Below the pieces are notes generated by a model that was given only the letters and a program-made list of their open reading frames with translations, was not told the origin of the DNA and did not search any database. From contig CAICTM010000002.1 in assembly GCA_903772945.1 (NCBI GenBank), positions 124,001-188,000 of the forward strand: a DNA stretch of 64,000 nt. Reading direction: 5' to 3'. This stretch comes from Seminavis robusta. Its lineage: Eukaryota; Bacillariophyta; Bacillariophyceae; Naviculales; Naviculaceae. The position numbers were made by a program, and so were the translations under genes. Below, piece by piece: positions 9,401 to 18,760 of the stretch (positions within the stretch are counted from its first letter, which is position 1; the number at the start of each line of letters is the position of its first letter).

Positions 9401-12307
9401 TCAATAACAGCAGCGTGGATCTTCACCTTCTATTTGTACATGAAAGGCCCATTGTTCTGCCTTGGTTTCAAGGTTGGTACTAGACACAATTTGTCCCTCC
9501 ACAGTCATAACATTTCCATCGTACACAAAGCTTCGAGGAGTCAAGTATCCACAATAGTGACAAGAAAGCGTGTTGTGAGATATTCGTACATGTTCCTCGA
9601 TGGTTTCTGGGCTAACGTTGAAAACAACAAAGCCTTCAAATCTCCCCAAGATTGTTTGACGGATGGAATCGGCAGTCGATCCCTCGGTTGAGTAGGCGAC
9701 CACGTCAAGTGGCACAATCAACTTTCCGTCCACATAGCGAAAGGACTTGTAGTCCCATTGGGCTGTGCTTTGGATTGCCGCACTGCTATCCGGTGGGCTA
9801 TCATCCACAGAGTAGCTTACGAGGGCCTCTGGGTTAGTAGCATCCGTGACGTTGAATACAGTAACCATAAAGCCCGAAGGCATTCCATCTTCAGAGACAT
9901 TCTGGCCTATCCCCACGAGAAGTGTGTTGTCATCATTTAGTGGATGTAGGTAGTTTGAGAAACCATTCAGCTTGAATGAACCCAATATCTCCACGTTATC
10001 CATGTCAACCACATAGAAGGGGTCTGTTTGTTCGAAAGTGACACAATACGCAACGTCATCAAAGAAGCGGACTGCCGAGATGACTGCGATCGAAGGGGGG
10101 GCATGACACTTGTAAGGACGAAAACAAATGCAATTGGAACAAGGCTAGTTGAACTTACCTTCGCCCGCTTCGCCAAGTGCGACAGAGCCAAGCTCCTGCA
10201 AGTCGTTGTCGAGGTCCAATACAGTGATGAAGTTATCGGTGGCAGGGGTCTCTGCGACGCTTTCTTCCTCCTGTCCTGCAGACCGATCGGACACATCAAT
10301 GCCATGCGAGTTTCCGACAGCTACAATGTTGCTGGACAGCTGTGGCCTTCCATGTAGACGCCAGCGTCTTGAGATTGTCGTGGCCGTCCGAAGCCTGCCC
10401 CCCACAATGTCCAAAGAGTAGGGATTCAGGAGATATCCTCGGACTGTTCCCGTCGCAACAAAGTTGGTCGACACGGATTCTTCGCTGGACTCGTCCGTAC
10501 CGATAGTATCCAGAACGACCAAGTGCGTTACCTCTTCCATTGCTTTTTGCGGGGCATTCCAGCTCCCAGTACGTGTCGCTAGTACAAGCTTCGTCGATGT
10601 CGCGTACAAGTGTGCTCGTTGCGAAGGACTCAGAAAGGCGGAAGTGGTCGTTATGAGTTCGCCACTCATGGTAGATGCATCCACTTTCACTGCCGATGCG
10701 TCGAAGGATGTGATCAGTGCAACACTGTTGATCACACCTCCTGCAAATACATGCGCAAACACTTTAGCAAAGCTTTCGTCAACCAAAGAACCATCGAGAG
10801 CTGCCGGGGGCTGCCATTGGTTTATTCGAAGCAGATTTGGAAGCTTTCCCACTTCTCCTTTCAGCTCGCTCTTCATCCTTTGGATAAATTGAGGAATAAC
10901 GAATTCTGATGCTTGTCTTCGAACCTGCGCAATGTACTCCTCGTTGCTCAAAGTTGGATAGTTCTTCACACGATCAAACGGTGCAACAAGGGACGTATAG
11001 GTGTCGATGCTACTGCTTGTAGCAATATGAACAACGCTTCCCACCGCTCTGGCGTCCAAGAACCGCCCGTTGATTTCCGTGGCACCAAGATGAAAAAGAG
11101 TGCCATTCAGATGTGTACTGTAGGTATGCACTTGGGTCTGAAGATAATTCTGAAGCAGGGGATTTCCTTCTGAGCTGTTGCCACTTCTGTAACTTGATAC
11201 GATGACCACCAAGTTGTGTCCTGCAAGCAAAAGAGACTCAACATGCGGCTTTCGACCCGAAGCGAGGCTTGCAACGTAAGAACGTGCAAAAATGCTTCCA
11301 CCTGCGCTGCCATCTGAACTTTCCATGTCGTCCTCTTCGCTTTCTGAAGCAGAAATCTTCACTTGTGTTACTTGATTTCCGTCCTTGTCCCATACCACAA
11401 CGTAGTTTCCATAAGCAGCATAGACATATTCGTCGTCGGCTTTCACAGCATCGGCTTCATTGATTCCATTCTCTTGATTATTCGTCTCGTAATCTGTTAC
11501 ATCAAAGAACCCTTGTGGTTCTTCGCTATGAGTTGTTGCACCACGCCAACTGTATTCATTGCTATCATTCATCAGCATGGAGTTTGCACCCCAACCACCA
11601 CCTCCACCAGTATCAACACTTCCCGCTGCCTCGGCGGCACCCAGATTCCTCAAGGCAACCCTATTGATAAGAAACTTCGCAGCTTCGGCTAGATCTTGCT
11701 CAAAGTCTGTCTCATTAGCGTATCCTTGTAGAACACCAGAGTCGAAGGGAGGCAACTCTACGCGGTCAAAGGGTAGATTGTGGAAGAAGATCGCTGCGGA
11801 GGTTGGAACACTTTCATCTTCAGCTTCACTTTCACTTCCGCTGTCTGTTTCAGTTTGAAACATTGTGTTGTTTCGAGTCCTGGTTTCATTTACAACAAGG
11901 TTCTGATCAACTGAGCCTCCCCCCAGTGAATCCGACTGTGAAGTTGGCAAAACTCCAGTTTCCTCTGTCGTTGGTCTGATGGGAGTTTCCCCATAGCTTA
12001 GATCAGCTCCCTGATCTGCATCATCTTTCATAAGCTTCAGGTAAACCAATGAAACTGTTGCAGCCAGCGTTGCAAATATCAAGACTATAAGGATTACAAT
12101 CCACAGTATCCGTTTAAATGGACGAAGCGGTTGTTCCTTTTCTTGACACGTAGGTTCTGGCTTGGTTGCAGGGCGCAATGGACCTGTGGCTATAATCTCT
12201 GTACCACCGTTTTCTTCATCGGTTTTGGTTTCCATGATATCGTCAAGATTGGCACAGAAATCCGCACCAAATCCTGTGCCAATCTCGGCGGAAATTTGTT
12301 GTCCCAT
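9401..12307 (-). CDS. Membrane-anchored beta-propeller domain protein
   Basis: Two exons, 12307-10159 and 10083-9401, join across a 75-bp GT-AG intron to give 943 aa. The N-terminus MGQQIS fits an N-myristoylation motif. One membrane helix lies at ~66-90 (ILWIVILIVLIFATLAAT), so the large C-terminal part should be on the lumenal or outer side. The body matches the PF09826 beta-propeller family: NNQENGINEADAVKADDEYV near residue 280, and across the splice junction RFFDDVAYCVTFEQTDPFYV followed by GFSNYLHPL. That family is known mainly from bacteria and archaea. Residues ~90-190 are acidic and Ser/Thr-rich. The exact cellular role is unknown. The intron join restores the conserved motif exactly, which strongly supports the model. 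Confidence 0.87.
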
Positions 12308-13204
12308 GATGAAAGAATGACAGGAATGTCAATCGATATACCGTAGCGACGAGTCTACTTCGTTTTGTTTCAGCGCTGGGAGTGAACTATTGCTAGCCAT
12401 TGCTGGAGCGCTCTGCGCCACCGTTTCACCTTTGTACGCTTCGAGGACTACCACACACTGCCAGTAGGATGGTACTTCAAGACAAGTTGCGAAATGTGTT
12501 GGCCATCGCCGCTACTGGCTTTACCGGGGGCGGGCATAAAAACCCAGAAAAATGTGAGCCCAACGCTAGCTAGAACCAGCCAAACAGCCAAGTCAGTCAG
12601 TCACACTTGCGGCAACGCCGGAAGCAAATGATGGTCTTGATCGTGGAAGCATGCCGTGGAAGCAGTCAATCCACAACATTGCGCATCCTTCTTCAATGGA
12701 TTCGATTCTTTGCCAGGAGCTTGAGTGTTGGAGGATGATGGGACGATGGGATAGTGACAGTCATCTCTGATTATGCCACGACATTTGACGATTAATTAGG
12801 CTCAACACTGACCAACCGAGGAAAGGGAATGGCCGTCATGTCCTAGAATGCAAAGCAGAAGAGGGCCAATGTCAGGAACATTGCACGGCTGTGAAGGCAT
12901 GGTAATGACTCCCTCTCTACGAACACGAGCTAGCTACACCTTACAACTATTGAGTTACCTATTGCCATTGTTGTGGTGTCCTCCGCGATCGACATGGCTG
13001 ACTGGGCTTTTTAGTTTAGAAGTGCAAGATGAAGGACTGCGAAAGTAAAGGCAAAGCACGGCTTGACCACTAGCTATGCACAGTGTCAATCATTCTTCTA
13101 TTTTGGAAGTTGCTCTACCATTTGCTATTCTAAAGGGGGCCAGAGCCGGTCGCTGGCAAGGGCATATAATATTGCAAAACAGAGCCACTTTGCCTGCAGC
13201 CAGC
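12308..13204. other. Spacer with no supported gene
   Basis: About 900 bases between two minus-strand genes. It should hold the promoter of the beta-propeller gene on the left and the 3' flank of CAP on the right. Short frames have no recognisable content. Confidence 0.4.
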
Positions 13205-15082
13205 CTAATGGTACAAATCAGATACTTCACTGGCAACCTTTCCGTTGACAAGCTTGTGAACAAATTGCTCCGGAATGGGTAGTTCCTTCATGTCATCGCC
13301 ATCGGGGAAGTTCACGTTGACTTCGCTGCTCATACTGACAACAAAGCTGGAAATATCCTTGCTTTTCTCGCTCAACCAAACCAGGCAACCGACAGTCTTA
13401 TCAATGGTGAACACGGGGCAGACTCCGTCTGTTTGGAACTGCAGTCGCTTGCAATTGACCACTTCGGTAGACGAAATGACGGTTTCGAATACGACGTTGC
13501 ATTTCTCGCATTTGTCGAGGATGAGCGACTTGAATTTGCCGCCATTCACCTTGACCGTGACACCGGAGCAATTGTACATGTAGACTTGTTGTTTGGGGTC
13601 GGACACTTCGACAGTGATAATTCCGTTGTCCGACTCTTTTTTCGCGGATTCGGCAGTGTGATTTTCAATGACCCACTTGTGTCCACGGTCCTGGTATTCA
13701 AAGATTGGCAATCCAGTGAGCTTTTTCTTTTCCGCCACTGGCTTGGCCTTGGGCTTTGGTGGTGGTGCCACAGTGCCGGCGGCATCTTTTTTGAATTCCT
13801 TCCGCCATGTTTGTTGATCTTTGGTGACCTATCCAAAATAATGAGAAAGAAAGACGAGCACTATATTGTCAGGAATTCTGTCATCCGCCGTTTCTAATTT
13901 TTCCATCCCGTCCAAACGTACCTTTCTCAACCCTGTTGCCGCGGAACTACCATCCGCATTACGCTTACTAGCCAATTCCGACACGAGACCGGAAACGTTT
14001 CCTCCAACCAAACTTCCGACACCAACACTACGGCGCTTTCCAATGGGTGATTTCATAACGTCCTTCTTTTCCTCCGGGGGTTCGGCCATGACAACGGCAG
14101 CTTCCGCCAGACTCACTCCACGTGGATTCCATGACAGACCGGTCTTGTGATATTTTTCAATATATTCGGACAACTCTTTCAATACTTTCTTGACCGTGTT
14201 GCAGAAATCCTGCTGGGCTTCGTCGTCTTTGAAATCCTTTCGAATTTTGTTGGTCCAGAATTCGGCAGCTCCAATGGCATCTTTGGCACAGTTGGCGGGC
14301 ATCATGGCCGGTGCCTTGCACAATACCCAGGAGTTGCAGGGTAGCATTTCGGAAATGGCCTTGTAATGACGATCCCAGTCTCGATCGACCTTGATGGATT
14401 GAATGGCCTTGATGGAATCCTGCGTTTGCGCGAGATGAGGGGTCAACGCTTTGGCCAGATCTTCCTCGGGGGCTTTTGATTTGGTGGCCAAGACAATAAT
14501 GCCACGAATTCCATCCCAAGCATCCATCAGGTGCTTTCCGATATCCTGCAGTCCGCCCAGTTCATCACACGTCAATGCCAGCGGCATGACAGAAGTCTTG
14601 ATGTACTCATCAAAGGCAACCACGGAATCAGCTGCCTGATCAGGGGCCACTGAATGACGAGTGGAGGAGAGTCGAAAGAGAGAAGAAAGACAAGAAGATT
14701 CAGATGATGACAAGTTCATTGTGAAAGACGGCCGATTTCCACCGATTTCTTCAAGGACGACCATAGGTAGGGTATAAAATCCCAGCGAAACAATAATTAT
14801 TTCACCTCGTAGGATGCTCCCTCTTCTCAAAATCCACGCTGCCAACATACATATATATATTCCTGTGCCGAGTATAGTACAGTACTCACCGTGGACTACC
14901 GAAAGTCGTTTGCCACCCTTGGTGGGCGGTTTGCCGTGGGAACTGCCTCCCGAAAGGGACGCGGACGACTGAGGAGCTGCGACTCCTACTTTGCCCTCCA
15001 AAGCCTCGAGGCGGACCAAAATCCCCTCGAAGAGCTCCTTCAAAGGATCCAACCCTGCGATTGACGGTTTCGAAGCAGCCAT
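13205..15082 (-). CDS. CAP: Cyclase-associated protein (CAP/Srv2)
   Basis: Three exons, 15082-14890, 14649-13922 and 13828-13205, give 514 aa. The N-terminal helix LDPLKELFEGILVRLEALE is the CAP oligomerisation segment. The helical-folded domain follows (FDEYIKTSVMPLALTCDELG ... WVLCKAPAMMPANCAKD ... FWTNKIRKDFK), then NPRGVSL. After a short Pro-rich stretch (APPPKPKAKP) comes the C-terminal beta-helical CARP domain (QVYMYNCSGVTVKVNGGKFK, SLILDKCEKCNV, PEQFVHKL). CAP recycles actin monomers and acts with cofilin; the long Pro-rich region of animal and yeast CAP is almost absent. Intron 1 is 240 bp, a multiple of three and stop-free; intron 2 is 93 bp. Confidence 0.93.
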
Positions 15083-15472
15083 GGTCGAATAGAAATTTCC
15101 AACAAATTAATTATCTATGAAACAGACTCGGAAGAAAATCCAGGAAAAGATTTCTGCTTTCGCGCCAACAAGATCGGATACGAGGAGGTTCTCAACTTCT
15201 CACCAAAAAAGATCGGGTACCGGCCGTACGTAGAAATGTACAGTCGTATGTACCAGAGAAGGACATCGATGACTTTTTAAAACTCCAAGGGTTAGGGATT
15301 CGATTCAGAAGCAATGACATGATCCTGCTGCTTCAATGGATCCAAAAGCTAGCTAGCTAGAGCTGGGATTTCCGATAGCATATCCGTGCTGCTTGCTTGG
15401 GGATGTCATCTTATCTGGACGTCGACCTTGGAAGAAGGCAAGCCCTTTGACCGAGCCACTGGAAACTGCAAG

Positions 15473-16651
15473 ATGGTTCATTGGGGAATAAGAGTTGTCC
15501 CTGGCAGGATAGCTGCTTGTGGTCTGTCAATTCTAATTTCAGCGGGTGCATCGTTCAGCGCTTTCGGTCCAGCTTCGGTAGTTGCGTTGACTCTAGAGCT
15601 TTCATCATCACCAACGTCGCTCAAGTTGATGACCTTTAATATTCATGGATGGAGAGACTCGACGCATCAATGCAATTTCGATCGAATCGCTACTGTTGTC
15701 AGGGAAGTGAATCCCGATATACTCTGTCTGAATGAGGTCCTTCATCCCTTTGCAACGCCCTCTGGATCGGACAAAGCAGCAAATCAACAAGTGATTGACG
15801 ATTACTACAAACAAGTCCAGCAAAACCAAGGTCGTGGCAAGACCATCCACCCCTCTTTTGTACAGTCTCAAGAGGATTCCTTCCTTTCTCGGCTGTCAAA
15901 AGCAACCAATCTACCGAATGTTCAATTCGTTGGTGCCACTGACAACTCCTTCTTTGGCAAGGGGATTTGGTTTGGCAATGCCATTTTATCTACCCATCCC
16001 ATCGACGACTTTTTACCCGTCCCGCTGCCCATTGAACCAGGAGACATTGATTTGGGGAACCAAGAGCGGGATTTTGTCGATCCGAGGTCGTTTGGGGTGG
16101 CCAAAGTCAAATTTGACGACAATCAACATTGCATTGGGATTGCCTTTGGACACCTGGATCACAAAAGTGAAGAACTAAGGGAGAAGCAAATCTTGAAAGT
16201 ACTAGAGGACACGCGGGACGTTTTGAGTGATGTCCCTCATCTCATTTGTGGGGATTTCAATGCCTTTCAAAAATCGGATTGCGACCCCAAAGGATGGAAA
16301 GCCATTTTGAACCTCTTCCAGACAAGAGGCTGGCCAACGCCCTACGAGCGTTCTCTGGCCCTGGATGCTTTGAAAGATGCTGGCTATTTAGACTCCTTTT
16401 ATGAAAGCTATGGACAGCAGGATGGTACCGCGAAGCAGGTACCTGATGCCACTTCCTGGACCACGCTTCCTCTCATGCGCATTGACCACATTCTAGTCAA
16501 GAATTCAGTGGCACAGTCACCCAGTTCTCTGCCTGCCATCCTACCCAAGGAACATTACCAAATTGACACGGACGCTAGTGATCATTTCCCCGTTGTGCTA
16601 GAGGCGTTATTGCAACAACCTGGGGCGGAAATCCTAAGGCAAGCCGACTAG
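15473..16651 (+). CDS. Endonuclease/exonuclease/phosphatase-fold protein
   Basis: Single exon, 392 aa from the ATG at 15473; the frame is open upstream to another ATG at 15386, but the later start gives a signal-like N-terminus. Conserved EEP-fold motifs in order are LKLMTFNIHGW, ILCLNEVLHP (metal-binding Glu), ICGDFNAF, RIDHILVK and DASDHFPVVLEALL (catalytic Asp-His). The family includes DNases, sphingomyelinases, inositol phosphatases and deadenylases; the sequence alone does not separate them. The N-terminal hydrophobic stretch ends in SAGASFSAFGP, which resembles the ASAF motif at the signal peptide cleavage site of diatom plastid proteins (inference). It is divergent to CAP with a ~390-bp shared upstream region. 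Confidence 0.85.
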   Translation: MVHWGIRVVPGRIAACGLSILISAGASFSAFGPASVVALTLELSSSPTSLKLMTFNIHGWRDSTHQCNFDRIATVVREVNPDILCLNEVLHPFATPSGSDKAANQQVIDDYYKQVQQNQGRGKTIHPSFVQSQEDSFLSRLSKATNLPNVQFVGATDNSFFGKGIWFGNAILSTHPIDDFLPVPLPIEPGDIDLGNQERDFVDPRSFGVAKVKFDDNQHCIGIAFGHLDHKSEELREKQILKVLEDTRDVLSDVPHLICGDFNAFQKSDCDPKGWKAILNLFQTRGWPTPYERSLALDALKDAGYLDSFYESYGQQDGTAKQVPDATSWTTLPLMRIDHILVKNSVAQSPSSLPAILPKEHYQIDTDASDHFPVVLEALLQQPGAEILRQAD

Positions 16652-16671
16652 AGTGAATCCTACGAGTTCAC

Positions 16672-16694
16672 AGAGAGAGAGAGAGAGAGAGAGA
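16672..16694. repeat. (GA)n microsatellite
   Basis: About eleven GA units shortly after the stop codon of the EEP-fold gene, in its probable 3' UTR. Confidence 0.9.
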
Positions 16695-17540
16695 AAAGAT
16701 ACCTCTCAAGGCAGAGCCAGCTTCGCGCCAGAGACCGGACAACCACCTTCTAAGTGAAATCCAAAGGAGCAGCGCCCGTGCAAGCATTCATACTCATTTC
16801 ACTATCCGTTGGAGCACTGTTGTACGATAGCAACTGCAGGCCTGCTAAAGACCTTTGGCCTGAGACATATTGAGAACTCAGATTACAGTTTGACGCTCTG
16901 CGAAAAACTTCTGAAAGTGACCAGGACTTTGAGGTCCACTTTCCATCAATTGCAATCAGTGAGAGTCCAACGTACTGTTTGGCAGAGACAATTCTCCATG
17001 CTGGAGGTCCACTTTCTTCTATTGGGTTGGTACCGTAACTGACACTTCGGATGCCGCAACGTTTCAACCTAGTTGATTCTCATTCCCTTGACGACGTATC
17101 CATACTTGGCGCTGGTGCTACAGTAGCACATGTGGCTAGTAGCTATCCAGTGGTAATTAGTTCGGACTGGACCCGATACATGATGTACGTACTTTGTCAG
17201 AGCTTGCTGCGGAATCGAAGCCCGAATCTGGCTCTTGGATTTAGATTCAAAGAGAATTCGGGTGTCAACACTCAGCCCTCCATTGGCCCAGCCGGCTTTT
17301 ACAAATTGCATTCGGTTTTACTAGTCTACGTTCTGGATGAACTCCCGTAAACGACCCGGCCAACGCTCCTGCCTTCGCACTATGCATACGCGCACTCCGG
17401 TAGCAACTACCGCTAGCATGTAGCTAGCTATAGAATGAGCAATAGTAATGCATATGTAGCTAATGATAATACAATGGAAACAGTAACGGCGTGGGCGGAT
17501 CACACCAGCATTATTTGTCAATAAAATAACACCAGAAACC
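16695..17540. other. Convergent spacer, no supported gene
   Basis: Lies between the 3' ends of two convergent genes. A 105-codon minus-strand frame at 16750-17067 has no recognisable motif and is not called. GCTAGC-type runs occur near 17410. Confidence 0.4.
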
Positions 17541-18393
17541 TCAACAGCCTGCCTCCACCGTCGGCTTTGAGTCTCCGGGTGTTGTCTTGTTCTTGAACCT
17601 AGCCAGGTGGACGCTTCTGTCCTTGTGTTTGATAGCTTTATCCCCAAGCAAACCACCAGAAAATCTCGAGAGCAGATGCCGCATATGCGACCTATGCTGC
17701 ACAGATTTTCGGGTTTGCTCCCGTTGTCGACGTATTCTAGAGCACTCTAGGCTGCTCTCGTTCATGGCGTCTTCCGACGTACCAGCATAGCACCGAAGCA
17801 TTCGCTTACGAAGTAACCAATCCAGCACTAGCCCTTCATCATGCTTTCGCGGTTCTCTCCCGGCTTCGTACTCTTCCAAATCGTAGTGTTCCTCATTTAC
17901 ACATTCCCAATCCAGGGCGATCTTTGTGTTTTTTAAATGAAAGTGGGAGGAAAGGTAAGAATTGCTATCTGACTGCAAAAGTCAGACACCAACGATGATC
18001 ATCTCACAACAAACTTACGGGTGGTCCAATGCAATCAGGATGGTCGCCAAGGATGATGGGATAGTTGCGGAATATGACCTCACCAAAGGAGACTTTAGAT
18101 CTTCGTGTTTCAATCTCTTTCGGCGGTTGATCTTTTTCTGCAACAACATCTGGCTCCACAGTGTGCCTGCTGGAGCAACATTCGCAGCTGGAGTCCGTGC
18201 TGCTGACACTGGCAGGAGCCAAGACTGGCACAGACGAGTCAAAGTCCTTCATTGTTGGATTCATGCTCTCGATTATTGGTGGTTTCGATATTTCCTCCTC
18301 AGACATTATGATGCAAATGTTATTGTTTAAGGCTGCCATGAAGCGAACAAGGTAGGTCGCTATTTCATGGTAAGTTCCACTCTCTTCCGCCAT
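17541..18393 (-). CDS. Small diatom-type protein with G-D-x-P...L-D-W motif
   Basis: Two exons, 18393-18019 and 17921-17541, joined over a 97-bp GT-AG intron, give 251 aa. At the junction the protein reads VSFGEVIFRNYPIILGDHPD, then CIGPP, then IALDWE. This V-x-F...R-x-Y...L-G-D-x-P-x-C...G-P-P-x-x-L-D-W pattern is one I know from many uncharacterised diatom proteins. A charged Arg/Lys-rich helix follows (QREQTRKSVQHRSHMRHLLS). There is no signal peptide, membrane helix or known catalytic motif, and the function is unknown. The start used is MAEESGTYHEIATYL; in-frame ATGs further in (MAALNNN, MSEEEIS) are alternatives. It is divergent to the 974-aa gene. Confidence 0.72.
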
Positions 18394-18760
18394 CGTTCCT
18401 TAACAAGCACAGCAACCACAAGTTGCTGCTGCAACGCTGCAACCGTCGAAAAGTCCAGATTGTTCCTTGAAAATGGCTCTATCGAAATTGCACCCAAGAG
18501 ACCTCGAACGACTGGACTAGCTTCAGTGCGGTGACGCGTGCATGCCAATATGCGTTGGATTGGCTAATTACTGTATTCTGGGACGTTAGCAGGTCAGCTT
18601 TGAGGTTCACCCACTCACAAATTGTTTCAAAGAATTCTCGCAAATTTGGCGACCGGTTCTTCCACTTTTTCGCAAACGTCCCTTCCAAAACCACACTTTG
18701 CATTACTGCCGAAAGCATCGTTCGTTCAATCTCTTGAAATAAACTCTTAACATTCTAACC

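Noticed and set aside
16750-17067. 105-codon minus-strand frame in a spacer
   Set aside because: No recognisable motif, no splice partner and no neighbour in a fitting arrangement; consistent with chance length.
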